From a virus: 38,850 nt of DNA. The stretch is from the IMG/VR virus record IMGVR_UViG_3300048433_000447, positions 1-38,850 of that record. The stretch is one strand, 5' to 3'. This document shows, piece after piece, positions 17,401 through 25,746 of the stretch. A program made the translations under genes and the position numbers. Each line of letters opens with the position of its first letter. The stretch's first letter is position 1. The notes beneath the pieces were generated by a model, which was given only the letters and a program-made list of their open reading frames with translations, was not told the origin of the DNA and did not search any database.

Positions 17401-19764
17401 TATAGCTCCATTAGTTGCATCAGGGTCTTTATAAAGAACAATAACATTTACATCTACATTAGTAGCTCTATCTATATTAGAGTTATCTATTACAACTTTA
17501 ATTCCATAATTTTGTTTTGTATCAGTACCAAGATCATCTAGCCCGTCTGCAGTTGCTATAAATGTATTGCCTGCGTTAAATGTTGTTTGTGAATTAGGAA
17601 AACCTACAGTTTTTAAATAATCCGTTTGAGCAGTAACAGTAACATTAGCTACAAGTTTATATTTAGTCCCTATAATTAATTCTGATACTCCTAACAGTTT
17701 TTCAGCAGGAACAGAGTCCATACCCCAAAAAGTTTTATCTATAACAGAACTAGTATCTGATAAAACATAAGACAGTCCAGTATCTTTATATGAAAGATTT
17801 CTAAATACAATTTTATTTAAACGATCATCTAAACATAACAAGTAACCATTTAAATATACAGTATCCATTTGATCTCGAACCATTGTTCTTGAATCATTTA
17901 TACCAGCATTGTTATATGCAGGCTCTTGACCTAATCTATGATCATGTACACTAAACGTACCATTAGCTGTGTTTTTATTTCTCTTACCGTATTGACCACC
18001 AACTCCATAATATTTAAAATTTTTCCCATCTACATCTACAGTATAACGAGCTATAGATTGAAGCGGTTTATTTTTTCCTGCTCTCCATTTTTCGTGAGCC
18101 TTCCAATAAAATTTACCGTTACCAAAACCTAAACCTGTAATACCAAACACATTGTGTTCTTTATTTTCTGGTCTAGCGAACAATGTTTTAATTTGAGTGT
18201 TACCTATATTTCCTGAAGCAAAATCTGACTCAGAAAAATAGTTAATTTTCATTTGAGTAAACTGTGTTGCCTGAGCAGTTCCTTGAGCTTTATCACGCAT
18301 AACAACGTAAAGGTTGCCATCATTCGCAGAAGCAATTCCAAAATGAGCTTGTCCTATCTCTTGTCCACGACCTGTTGCTCCTGTAGTATATTGATTACTA
18401 TATGTTAATGACTTAATTAAAGGACTGCTTAATCTACCATCACTTAAACTATAATTGTATCGTACAACTTTATCATCGTTTGTTAGTGCATACATATAGG
18501 GTGTAGAACCAAATATAGAAAAACACATATCGATAAAGTCTTTTTCATTGTTATCAAATGCAGTGCCTGCAGAATCACTGCCTGTTAAAGCTGCAATGCC
18601 AAGTGTGCCGTCACTGCCAGAAAGAGCGTCATCGCCTCCATGCGAACCATCAGCAGTAAAGTCTCCTACAAATACAATCTTATCACCTTTTTTATATTCG
18701 TATTTTGCAGTATAATTAAAAATATTATTAGTGTATCCTTCTTCTATATCTTGTATGGGAGAAATCCAAAACCCTGTTGCGGTTCGGTTATCTACATCAA
18801 CAGAATCAATTCTAAATAACCCTGTAACAAAGGGGTCATCTACTTTAATTCTCATTATTGCACTACCCGCACTATCAGAAGCAGGATAAAATCTTAATCT
18901 AATAAAAGTATTAGCACCTTCTTTTTCTGTTGATGCAAATGTTCTATTTGTATAGTTACCACTAGAATCTGCATTTGTTGCTACTGTTCCCGCACTTGTG
19001 TCTACTAATGTAAACTCAGGAGAAAATGAGTCGCCGCCGTCTGTACTTTTTTCTAAAACAACTTTACCTGCCCAATCACTACCCGCAGATTCTATTTCAT
19101 AATTTGCATAGGATGTGTTTAGTGAATCAGTTACACCGCCTGTTGTTTTTGCAGATACAGAAGAGTTAATTATATTTCTTTTTTGTTTTATTACTAAAAA
19201 AGAACCTACATGAGTTTCCTCAAAATAATCAGAACCTGCTGTAATAGTACACTCGCCTGAAATAGAGTCAGGAGAAAAATCAACATCTAACTCATCTCCC
19301 ATAGGCGGGAAAACATATTCTAATTGAGTTAAAATAAATTTATCATCTTCCTGTCGAATTAATTGTTGTATAGGATAATCTTCGCTAGATATAAATAATA
19401 CATCATTTGACTGAACAAACTTTAATTTTTGTAAAACTTCGTCAGGAAAAACTGTAGGAATAGAAGTAATTAACAAGTTATCTTTAAAAATACTTAATGA
19501 GTAATTAGTAAAACATAATACAAATGTTTCTTTTGCATTTAATATAAAAGAATATAATTTAGTTTCTCCAACAGGGAGAGATAATGTATCTGTAAATTCA
19601 TGCACAAATTCTGTTGAAGGTCTTTTAGTAGCACCACCGTATTCTAACGGAATAAAGTTTTCCATTTTAATACAGGATTTATCATATATCTCATTGTCAG
19701 TTCTAGCATATACATATGGAGATACTTCTCCTCCATTAAAAGCATTAACAACTTTTTTAGCCAT
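14488..19764 (-). CDS. Tail nozzle / tail tubular protein B, oversized
   Basis: The N-terminus ('NAFNGGEVSPYVYARTD', then 'FIPLEYGGATKRPSTEFV') is the hallmark of T7 gp12-like nozzle proteins, and the conserved 'RLCFGGNKKFPNRLWMSK' region follows near residue 865. At 1758 residues it is more than twice T7 gp12 (794). The extra C-terminal part includes two related domains starting 'LTISGHS' (about residue 1100) and 'LTVSGHS' (about 1258), plus Ig-like beta material. It directly follows tail tubular A and has a clear AGGAGG SD site before the ATG at 19764. I infer that the extension adds adhesion or sheath domains to the nozzle. Confidence 0.85.
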   Translation of the reverse strand: MAKKVVNAFNGGEVSPYVYARTDNEIYDKSCIKMENFIPLEYGGATKRPSTEFVHEFTDTLSLPVGETKLYSFILNAKETFVLCFTNYSLSIFKDNLLITSIPTVFPDEVLQKLKFVQSNDVLFISSEDYPIQQLIRQEDDKFILTQLEYVFPPMGDELDVDFSPDSISGECTITAGSDYFEETHVGSFLVIKQKRNIINSSVSAKTTGGVTDSLNTSYANYEIESAGSDWAGKVVLEKSTDGGDSFSPEFTLVDTSAGTVATNADSSGNYTNRTFASTEKEGANTFIRLRFYPASDSAGSAIMRIKVDDPFVTGLFRIDSVDVDNRTATGFWISPIQDIEEGYTNNIFNYTAKYEYKKGDKIVFVGDFTADGSHGGDDALSGSDGTLGIAALTGSDSAGTAFDNNEKDFIDMCFSIFGSTPYMYALTNDDKVVRYNYSLSDGRLSSPLIKSLTYSNQYTTGATGRGQEIGQAHFGIASANDGNLYVVMRDKAQGTAQATQFTQMKINYFSESDFASGNIGNTQIKTLFARPENKEHNVFGITGLGFGNGKFYWKAHEKWRAGKNKPLQSIARYTVDVDGKNFKYYGVGGQYGKRNKNTANGTFSVHDHRLGQEPAYNNAGINDSRTMVRDQMDTVYLNGYLLCLDDRLNKIVFRNLSYKDTGLSYVLSDTSSVIDKTFWGMDSVPAEKLLGVSELIIGTKYKLVANVTVTAQTDYLKTVGFPNSQTTFNAGNTFIATADGLDDLGTDTKQNYGIKVVIDNSNIDRATNVDVNVIVLYKDPDATNGAIGDNPKLLRLSFDGEVDYYQATRDFDSGTGADDDYTTGGTFRTQRNKGLWAKSLPKIVASQESAFSSKNGYPNSISIFENRLCFGGNKKFPNRLWMSKIDDLNNFIIGSEDTAALDLKFNSLTQDEITWLCAGRELNIGTRSSEWTLGSGNQSLPVTPTQLNLKRRSEYGSSNAQGVLVNSAILFIMRQGKKIREWYLQNNQNDYLARDLTLIAEHIIGDGVKEIAVQTQPATIIWVVCNNGDLVGLTYERETNTFAWHRHTFDGTVESVAVIPQVNREDKVYLTIKNPNDAVTGLNVGKFNITIASSREDQQLTISGHSTSAVNGVYTRTSDYNSKHQWTNGVYNIRFKSSNDKWEIITISDSSVVSDVSDTGDSPPATGWSNSVTLVSNGSGVDNQEIEITADPTKHVTPRLVHGSGEASAIVLPVEQTNGTSGSISNITADVYGFKGRLKSVTPTNERIHIVPETLTVSGHSDSAVNVAYALTEDRFNQPAWDSGTHTIQVNKELTVGATSAEQGTTHGVEWQIINTETSQIICKHAYTIGEFPVKGGGGTDWTVSVGSGTIALTGNGHPFTSDHISIPVVYLNNTVSPNRTPDIGGLVHGQTYFLKQIIGSEGDQTPNRIITLKDSSGTIINLTDNSTALKAQTGGIYNLKNHFLASAVFATPRVNTFATGLSTSSNDTLYNTGSPSLNTNFSKTMTFADGDICGVEILLWNVSGSKEANDAFIEFEGDPTVTIDATEDSGNQTKVTLTYDSIGEYNIDLYIEDTGTGEVQTVKSGEGIQPRILDDRYLVQFDPQIHESAYTKKYSGLDLYVRNKNFTGSSFTGLDHLENKTVTYKVNGGTAQTATVSGGAINVGSQTNANVIVGLPYTSTLAPLYQDIQYSRGSTQGSKKAIQKATIRFKDTLSAKVGQTETDLDPVRFESTTALNTEDAEVWLSNANEFLQTVYVVSDTPQPCTVLAMVVDVEGV

Positions 19765-19772
19765 AACGCCTC

Positions 19773-20765
19773 CTAACTAAAACTACCATATGATGTTTGT
19801 GAAAATGGTGGATATGAGTTGTTGTATGATGAGTTAGATGTATATGTAGCTTCTAACCACTCGCTATCAATAGTAGGTGGATCAAGACGCTCTGTGCCGT
19901 TAACACGCCGTGCTTCTGGCATAATTACAGAGTTAAACTCTTGTAATAAAAATTCATACATTTTTAAATCACCAGTAATTGGTATAGCCATACGAGCGGC
20001 TAGTAATGTAATAAACGCTTGTGCAAATAAAGAATCCATTGCGACAGGGTCAGGAATACCATCATAACATAAAAATACTTTTTCTTCATTAGTTAATATA
20101 GCGTTACCTTCTATTACCCAATCAACACGAGGTTTCATAAATTTATATACTTCTGCTGAGTTAGTGAGATAAAATGATCTTATAGCATCGGTAGGAAGTG
20201 CAAATGAAAAATCATATTCAAAGTCTGGTTTTACTGCAGTTACTGAAACTACTCCATGATCAGCACCGCCACTATAAGTATGTCCTACAGGAGTATATGT
20301 ATTATCACCAGTAAGATCACCTGTTGATGTAGTTCCATCCCCTGCGGCTGATGCTAAACCACTAATACCCCATACACCTTTATCTCCCTTACTATTATAA
20401 TTTTGGTAATCAAATGAGATTGTAAGACCTGTAGTTACTGTAGGATCTGTAAAATATTTAGGTCTTCCAGCGAAAGATAAAGTTTCTGATGCAAATAAAG
20501 TTGTACCTGTTCCTCCACCTATAGAAGCAACATTACCACCTTGAGTTTCTACAAGAATTTCATATGGAGAAAGTCGCTGTCGTTTTTTACAACAGTTCCA
20601 AGAATGCATTCGAGTTAACTCTCCAAGAGTTTGTTCGTAATGTAAGTTAACTGTTTTTGCGTGAGATATTGTGTTGGCTGTTATCTCAGAGTCGCTTAAT
20701 GTGAGACGCTCACTACCAAGTTTGCTGAGTGCAAGATTAATTATATTTGTTTTAGTAAGAGCCAT
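19773..20765 (-). CDS. Tail tubular protein A (gp11-like head-to-tail adaptor)
   Basis: A 330-residue protein with the gp11-type opening 'IINLALSKLGS' followed by a helix and 'RMHSWNCCKKRQRL', the usual pattern of T7 tubular A proteins. T7 gp11 is 196 residues; here a Gly/Thr-rich insert at about 80-170 enlarges the middle. The C-terminal part 'FAQAFITLLAARMAIPITGD' fits the family. No SD site is seen: the ATG follows directly after the T-rich run of a terminator-like hairpin, so its expression may be lowered relative to capsid. Confidence 0.8.
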   Translation of the reverse strand: MALTKTNIINLALSKLGSERLTLSDSEITANTISHAKTVNLHYEQTLGELTRMHSWNCCKKRQRLSPYEILVETQGGNVASIGGGTGTTLFASETLSFAGRPKYFTDPTVTTGLTISFDYQNYNSKGDKGVWGISGLASAAGDGTTSTGDLTGDNTYTPVGHTYSGGADHGVVSVTAVKPDFEYDFSFALPTDAIRSFYLTNSAEVYKFMKPRVDWVIEGNAILTNEEKVFLCYDGIPDPVAMDSLFAQAFITLLAARMAIPITGDLKMYEFLLQEFNSVIMPEARRVNGTERLDPPTIDSEWLEATYTSNSSYNNSYPPFSQTSYGSFS

Positions 20766-20767
20766 AA

Positions 20768-20800
20768 TAAAAAAAAGGGTAAGGGGAGGTTGCCCTCCCC
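20768..20800 (-). terminator. Terminator-like hairpin between capsid and tail genes
   Basis: On the minus strand GGGGAGG, a GCAA tetraloop and CCTCCCC form a seven-pair stem (20800-20783). TTACCC and a run of eight T follow. The T run starts six bases after the stem, so termination may be partial. It would limit read-through from the capsid/decoration transcripts into the tail genes. Confidence 0.65.
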
Positions 20801-20806
20801 AATGTA

Positions 20807-21220
20807 TTACTCGTTTGTAGCGATTAGGATGTATCCAGAAATTGTAACTGATTGATTTACATCAGAGTCAGTTGTTACAATTAATGTCTTTCCTCCTAAG
20901 TCAACACTACCTGTCGCACTACCAGTAGTAGGAAATGCAATGCTTCCTGCCGCAGATGTAGCACCTGAAGTACCTACTGCATCAGTATCATCCGCATGAC
21001 CAACAAGAATAGTAGAGTTAGTGCTACCACTATTTGGGTCTGTGAAGAACAAGCTCGCACCAATTAAGCGTGCTTCCTGTGGAAGAACACCACTAATAGT
21101 GTGAGTTCCTGCACCTGTGCCTGTTGCTAAGGATACTGGAATTGCTTGAACATTTCCACGATAGTTAGACTTTGTAACGATACCAGAATTTAGGTTTGTT
21201 ACTTCTGTAGAATTAGCCAT
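20807..21220 (-). CDS. Putative capsid decoration protein
   Basis: A 137-residue protein of Gly/Ser/Thr/Ala-rich beta strands without Cys, placed directly after the major capsid gene. It has an AGGAG SD site before the ATG at 21220 and ends just before a strong hairpin, so it shares the strong capsid transcript. Small beta-rich proteins in this place are often head decoration or stabilisation proteins. The assignment is from position and composition only. Confidence 0.6.
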   Translation of the reverse strand: MANSTEVTNLNSGIVTKSNYRGNVQAIPVSLATGTGAGTHTISGVLPQEARLIGASLFFTDPNSGSTNSTILVGHADDTDAVGTSGATSAAGSIAFPTTGSATGSVDLGGKTLIVTTDSDVNQSVTISGYILIATNE

Positions 21221-21231
21221 AATTAATCTCC

Positions 21232-22266
21232 TTACTGCTTACAAGCGATTGCGATAACTTTTTCTTCTTCCATACGAACAGCACCGAACTCGGCTTTCAT
21301 GTAAGCATAGTAGTTGAACGACTTATCAGCACGCTCACTAATTTTAGTTGTCATGTCTGGATTAACTTCAAACAACGCCGCATCTTGGATCATTGCATAA
21401 CAAGCACGAGTTGCTGTACTGTCTGTGTCTTTCCAAACGCCTGTGTCTGTATTAACATCAACATCTAAATCAATGTTAAAGTCAGCAGAAGCAGTTGGGT
21501 TAGCTGTGCTATGGAAAGGAACAATATTAGAAATACAGAAGCTCGCACCCATGTAGTCATAAATTTGTCCTGCACCTTGCTCGTTAACCTTAGCACCGCC
21601 ACGATTATCGAAGTCAGTGAAGTTAGTGTCGTTCATGATGTCCTGCCACTGATGCCAAGAAATCTTAAACAAAGGCTTCTGAGTTTCAATGTCAACAGAC
21701 TGATTACCGAACTGAGTCAATGTTTCAAGGAATTTAGCGTAGTTAAATCCAAGAGGAGTAGATCCTCCTGCACCATCAAAATCTACGTTAATGATACCTT
21801 TTTCATAAGAACCAGATATATCAGTAATCTTACCTGAAACACCAAAGTTTACTGCACTAGAACCGTCAACGCCACCAAAACTACCTGAATTAAGTAGTGC
21901 TTGGTCGATAACTAAGTCTTCTTGACGAAGAAACTTGTTCTTCATAACAGTTAACTTTTGTGAACGAGGATCAACACCCATCTTGCTCAAGTCAGCCCAA
22001 TCCATGAATTGACCATCTTGAAATTGATTACGAGTAATTTTACGTCTGCTATAATCAATGTCAGATACAGGAGAATCTCCGAAACGATTGGTTACCTTGC
22101 TAGGCAAACCACCACCAGTTGTTCTTTGGTAAATACCTTCTTTACGGAACAGATCGCCTGTAGCGAGCTGAATGTAAGGACGCATTTTACCACCTTTTGT
22201 TTCGACCGTTTCACGAATAGCACGGTCAAAACCAGTAATATAAGTATTAAGCAGATTACCCGCCAT
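21232..22266 (-). CDS. Major capsid protein
   Basis: A 344-residue protein that follows the scaffold gene and precedes connector genes, in the size range of T7 gp10A-type capsids (HK97 fold). It has a conserved start 'NTYITGFDRAIRE', a helical region near 95-125 ('QKLTVMKNKFLRQEDLVIDQALL') and ends 'AFGAVRMEEEKVIAIACK'-like, the P-domain/end pattern of many marine podovirus capsids. It has its own strong promoter (22410-22438), a structured leader and an ideal GGAGG SD site six bases before the ATG, as expected for the most abundant virion protein. Confidence 0.85.
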   Translation of the reverse strand: MAGNLLNTYITGFDRAIRETVETKGGKMRPYIQLATGDLFRKEGIYQRTTGGGLPSKVTNRFGDSPVSDIDYSRRKITRNQFQDGQFMDWADLSKMGVDPRSQKLTVMKNKFLRQEDLVIDQALLNSGSFGGVDGSSAVNFGVSGKITDISGSYEKGIINVDFDGAGGSTPLGFNYAKFLETLTQFGNQSVDIETQKPLFKISWHQWQDIMNDTNFTDFDNRGGAKVNEQGAGQIYDYMGASFCISNIVPFHSTANPTASADFNIDLDVDVNTDTGVWKDTDSTATRACYAMIQDAALFEVNPDMTTKISERADKSFNYYAYMKAEFGAVRMEEEKVIAIACKQ

Positions 22267-22402
22267 AATACACCTCCATAATTAATAATTTAATATACAA
22301 GTTTTAGTCGGCTCTGAGTATCCTCACCGTGAGGGTCTAGCCTGATATAAGGTTCTCACCCCAGATTATCTTTCGGGCTTTAAAAGGTTTCCGCTTCAAA
22401 TC
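22267..22402 (-). ncRNA. Structured 5' leader of the capsid mRNA
   Basis: The transcript from the capsid promoter has about 135 bases before the ATG. On the RNA strand a helix GGCU/AGCC (plus-strand positions 22339-22342 and 22310-22313) encloses a hairpin CCUCA-CGG-UGAGG (22334-22322). Just upstream GGU-GAGA-ACC (22360-22351) forms a small stem with a GNRA loop. The region is more G+C-rich than the A+T-rich stretch that follows and carries the SD. It could stabilise the mRNA or control translation. The function is inferred. Confidence 0.5.
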
Positions 22403-22409
22403 TGCCTGA

Positions 22410-22438
22410 CTTATATGTAATAACTACAAATATGTCAA
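22410..22438 (-). promoter_or_regulatory. Strong late promoter for the capsid gene
   Basis: Minus-strand -35 TTGACA (22438-22433), a 17-base spacer and -10 TATAAG (22415-22410). It is the best sigma70 match in the window and lies just after the scaffold stop. It gives capsid its own transcript with a long leader. Confidence 0.82.
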
Positions 22439-22446
22439 GTTAAAAC

Positions 22447-23277
22447 TTATGAAATCTTCTCAAGAAATGCTAAACGCTGTTTTAACATCTGTTGATATGT
22501 AACATCGCTTGTACTTCCTTCGTAGTTTCTCATTTCTTCTTCCAATAAATCAAGTTGATCAGAAATAGTAGCTACATTTTGTTCTACGCCACTTTCAATA
22601 ATCTCATCCTCGCTAATTATAGGAACAATGTTTTCAAATACAGCCTTAATAAAGTTTACGTTATTACCAATAGAAGGGTCATCTTTAAACTCTTCAAGTC
22701 CAAGATAGTCCATTACATTAGCTACTTTACCCATGTTGTATTCAAACTTATCACCAGTCCATTCTTTACGAAGCGTTTCTTCTGCTTCACGAACTGATAA
22801 TTCTTCTTCTTGTTCTATTTGTTGAAGGTCAGCAGAACCGCTTTCAATTTCCCAGTCAGCGATTGCTTGAGCTTGCTCAACTGTAAGACCAACTTTGTGA
22901 GCCAACTCTTTAAAAGAACCAAGCCTTGCTTCGTCCAACTCTGTACCCTCGGGTATTTCTCCAGTAGTGATTTCATATTCATCTACCTCATTTGGAATGT
23001 TCATTATCTCTCGCCGTGTGGCGATGTCGTTTTCATCTTCTGAAAGCCAAAAATCTGTTGCTTTCTTTCCGACTTGAGACTGAGCATTGATTGCTCCTTT
23101 AACTAAGTCTGTTACATTATCGTACTTAGACCATATCGAGTGCTTACCTAAATCATCAGGTAGGGCATCTCGCCATGTTTCGTTAAACTTGCCCTCATCA
23201 TTTAAGATGTTTAGAGGCTGTTCTGCAGTTTCCTCAACTAAGGGTGCTTCGACAGGTGTCTCCACTTCTTCGCTCAT
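22447..23277 (-). CDS. Capsid scaffolding protein
   Basis: A 276-residue acidic protein (Glu/Asp-rich, helical) located between portal and major capsid genes, as gp9-like scaffold proteins are in T7-type phages. It starts with a Glu/Pro/Val-rich tail and has a conserved-looking 'ALPDDLGKHSIWSKYDNV' region near residues 38-55 and a helical C-terminus. It would guide procapsid assembly and leave before packaging. An AGGAG SD site precedes the ATG at 23277. Confidence 0.8.
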   Translation of the reverse strand: MSEEVETPVEAPLVEETAEQPLNILNDEGKFNETWRDALPDDLGKHSIWSKYDNVTDLVKGAINAQSQVGKKATDFWLSEDENDIATRREIMNIPNEVDEYEITTGEIPEGTELDEARLGSFKELAHKVGLTVEQAQAIADWEIESGSADLQQIEQEEELSVREAEETLRKEWTGDKFEYNMGKVANVMDYLGLEEFKDDPSIGNNVNFIKAVFENIVPIISEDEIIESGVEQNVATISDQLDLLEEEMRNYEGSTSDVTYQQMLKQRLAFLEKIS

Positions 23278-23290
23278 TTATTCTCCTATG

Positions 23291-23383
23291 TTAGCGTTTG
23301 TATGTTTTTTTAACTGCCTTCTTAGCAGTTTTCTTTTTAGAAACTTTTTTAGCTGTTTTCTTTTTTTTCATTCCGTGCATCAT
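23291..23383 (-). CDS. Lysine-rich microprotein (30 aa)
   Basis: A 30-residue protein with about half its residues Lys, built from 'KKTAKK' and 'KKKTAKKAVKK' units resembling histone H1 tails. A GGAGG SD site lies seven bases before the ATG at 23383. It fits between the basic 95-residue protein and scaffold. I infer nucleic-acid binding, perhaps during DNA packaging. Its small size makes this a moderate call. Confidence 0.6.
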   Translation of the reverse strand: MMHGMKKKKTAKKVSKKKTAKKAVKKTYKR

Positions 23384-23405
23384 TTTACCACCTCCACATT
23401 TCATA

Positions 23406-23693
23406 TTAACATTTCCATCTTCTTCGTGCCTGACGAATACGACTGTTAGGGTCGTTTCTCGTTTTAGCACTACTTCTTTTAAGTTGTCCTAGCGATCTAG
23501 CACAATAAGATTTTCTTCGTTTAGCCGCCTTGCTACCTTTTTTAACTTTACCAGTAACAGCAGTCTTTAACTTTGACTTAGGATTAGCACGCCGATATGC
23601 GGCAACACCTTTCTTGGTCATGCCCGCACCAGATTTAGTAGAGCGGTAGTTACCGCCTTTACCAACAGTTCGTCTAATTACAGTCTTAGCCAT
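23406..23693 (-). CDS. Basic conserved phage protein, DUF6321-like (95 aa)
   Basis: A 95-residue, strongly basic protein with 'KKGVAAYRRANPKSKLKTAV' (residues 27-46), 'KGSKAAKRRKSYCARS' (about 53-68) and an end 'DPNSRIRQARRRWKC'. I recognise this pattern from a family (DUF6321-type, by memory) common in many phages near structural genes; its function is unknown. The basic nature suggests nucleic-acid contact. The start overlaps the stop of the 68-residue basic gene. Confidence 0.78.
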   Translation of the reverse strand: MAKTVIRRTVGKGGNYRSTKSGAGMTKKGVAAYRRANPKSKLKTAVTGKVKKGSKAAKRRKSYCARSLGQLKRSSAKTRNDPNSRIRQARRRWKC

Positions 23694-23899
23694 TAGTCTT
23701 TATTTATTTTTCTAGCAAATTTTTTGCCAGTTTCTGTTAAATATAATTTTTCGTTACCAAACAGTTTTGCCAAGATAGTTGTGGCTTTATTTTGCCTCCG
23801 CTCCATTCTTTTTTTACCTTTACCAATACCACTAGCTTTTTCAAAAGCAGTTTGAGTTTGTTTTTTAGTTTTCTTTTTTACAAATTTACTTCCGTACAT
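23693..23899 (-). CDS. Basic small protein (68 aa)
   Basis: A 68-residue Lys/Arg-rich protein with a helical 'MERRQNKATTILAKLFG' core and 'YLTETGKKFARKI' near the end. It sits between the Bbp19-like gene and the DUF6321-like gene with stop/start contact on the downstream side. No family is recognised; it is part of a run of three basic proteins between portal and scaffold. Confidence 0.65.
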   Translation of the reverse strand: MYGSKFVKKKTKKQTQTAFEKASGIGKGKKRMERRQNKATTILAKLFGNEKLYLTETGKKFARKINKD

Positions 23900-23900
23900 T

Positions 23901-24107
23901 TTAATCCTCCGAAATCATAGCTTCTATGTATCTATACATATCTTGCATAGCATTTCTATATGCACACTCTGTGTGGCTTAAATCACTGCCTGCTTGCTCG
24001 TCAATAGCAGATAATCTTCGCAAGTCTTCTAAAGCGGTTTGTCCCTCTGGAGATAAAAATACTCTACGATAAGCACTAATTAATTTTTGTAGTTCATTCT
24101 CCTCCAC
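23901..24107 (-). CDS. Bbp19-like small phage protein
   Basis: A 68-residue helical protein with 'YRRVFLSPEGQTALEDLR' at residues 13-30 and 'YRNAMQDMYRYIEAMI' near the end. This matches the layout of Bbp19-family proteins that sit beside portal genes in many podoviruses. The function is unknown, possibly in head assembly. Its start overlaps the portal stop. Confidence 0.7.
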   Translation of the reverse strand: MEENELQKLISAYRRVFLSPEGQTALEDLRRLSAIDEQAGSDLSHTECAYRNAMQDMYRYIEAMISED

Positions 24108-25746
24108 TTATGCCCTCCTGTGCTAATATGCTATTAGGATCAACCGCCCCACTTACTTTCTGTGCCGCATCTGCCATAGCAGGCATTGCTTGCATCATTC
24201 GTTGTTGTTCAGCCGCTTCAGCTTTAGCTTCTCGATCTTCTTCAACTTCAGCAGGGTCTTTAAGAGCATTCATACTAGAGCTGTTAGCAAACCAAATTTC
24301 TTGGAATAACTTGTCGTAGTCTACATTTTCTAGTGACTGCAACGCCTGTGGATTCATTTGTGCTAACTCACCAAATACACGCATTGTATTTACTGCACCC
24401 ATAGTCTCGAAAGACTTAGTTGCTAAAGACAACCGACCAACATAGTCAACTTCATACTCTGCCGACTGCGACAATTCTTGCGGTACAGGAGGAAGCAACT
24501 TGCGTTTCTGAAGTATATAAAACAAATGATTCATTACTGGTGTAACGTGTTCTTCTATGTATCGAGCCACAAACGGTGTAAGAGTCATTAAGTCTGTCGT
24601 CATACGCTCGTTAACTTCAGTAGCAGTCATATTTCTGTACTGGTCTAACGGACGGAACAGATGATTAAAGAACGCTTTTTTAATCTGCATTTCATGCATA
24701 TCGTACATTTCTTTAGCTAATGCAGGATTTCCGTTAGGTGCAAGCCGTTCTGGCTTTCCATTAGGATTAGTAGCACGCCACTTAATAAATGAACCCGCAC
24801 GATTACTCATACCTGAAACGCTGTCGTCATCAGGAATTAACCACTGTGGGTTAGCCTGTTGCTCAGATGCAATCATAAGTGATCGGTATACCACGTTGGT
24901 ACGCCGAGCTGTCCCTAGAACCATGCTCATAGGCGAACGACCATATATTTCTTCGTTACCGACCATAAACCGTGATACTTTAAATGGGTTGTAATCAAAG
25001 CCACTTTCTTTAATTATCTCTTTAGAGTCTTTGGATACATGATAAGAAGCAAAAGGTTTTTCTGTAGCTTTTAGACTACCGTATTTAAAGTCCTCACGAG
25101 GTGCAATGTACTGAATAAACTTGTACTTATTGTCTTTCCCCATCTCCATTTCTTTAAATATCTTATCAAGTCTTGCTTCTTTTACAGCTTCTTCACCAAA
25201 CTTTTGCAGTACCTGACGACCTGTAAGTGTGTATTCACGAGCCACCGTATCTACTTCGTGCAAATGATTTTCAGCAATACGAATATCATCTACAACGTAA
25301 TTACGAAAACGAACTACATTACGATCGTCTTCTTCCATCATTATGCAGTTAGTGCCAAAACATCCTAAAGAAAGTAAAGACTGGAACTCTTCTTGTGCAA
25401 AATTAGACTCTATAATTATTTTATGTGCTATACGACTCACTTCTTCAAAGTAATTAGCTACATTTTTGTTAGCCATCATCATTGGCGATGGATGACGAAA
25501 CTTAGCCCACACTGTATTAGGCGGGAACATATGCGAAAAGAATCCACTAGCAAACGAATAGTTAGCTTCAATGCAAGTATCAATCATACGTTGCGGCGGT
25601 TTTTCCTGCCCCGCTACACGAATGCGATTTATATTATCGTTAGTTTGATAGCACCAGTCTGCACACTCTTGCCACAAGTTCATCCAGTTACCACGAACTG
25701 TAGAGTCCATTGACTGGTATTTCTTAATTAAAGAATTTCCGTCCAT
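24094..25746 (-). CDS. Portal (head-to-tail connector) protein
   Basis: A 550-residue protein close to T7 gp8 (536) in length and with similar features: an N-terminal 'WMNLWQECADWC', the 'FASGFFSHMFPPNTVWAKFRHP' region near residue 70, 'NPFKVSRFMVGNEEIYGRSPM' near 260, and 'VNERMTTDLMTLTPFVARYIEE' near 370. It lies between terminase and scaffold. It forms the dodecameric ring through which DNA is packaged and ejected. Confidence 0.9.
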   Translation of the reverse strand: MDGNSLIKKYQSMDSTVRGNWMNLWQECADWCYQTNDNINRIRVAGQEKPPQRMIDTCIEANYSFASGFFSHMFPPNTVWAKFRHPSPMMMANKNVANYFEEVSRIAHKIIIESNFAQEEFQSLLSLGCFGTNCIMMEEDDRNVVRFRNYVVDDIRIAENHLHEVDTVAREYTLTGRQVLQKFGEEAVKEARLDKIFKEMEMGKDNKYKFIQYIAPREDFKYGSLKATEKPFASYHVSKDSKEIIKESGFDYNPFKVSRFMVGNEEIYGRSPMSMVLGTARRTNVVYRSLMIASEQQANPQWLIPDDDSVSGMSNRAGSFIKWRATNPNGKPERLAPNGNPALAKEMYDMHEMQIKKAFFNHLFRPLDQYRNMTATEVNERMTTDLMTLTPFVARYIEEHVTPVMNHLFYILQKRKLLPPVPQELSQSAEYEVDYVGRLSLATKSFETMGAVNTMRVFGELAQMNPQALQSLENVDYDKLFQEIWFANSSSMNALKDPAEVEEDREAKAEAAEQQRMMQAMPAMADAAQKVSGAVDPNSILAQEGISGGE

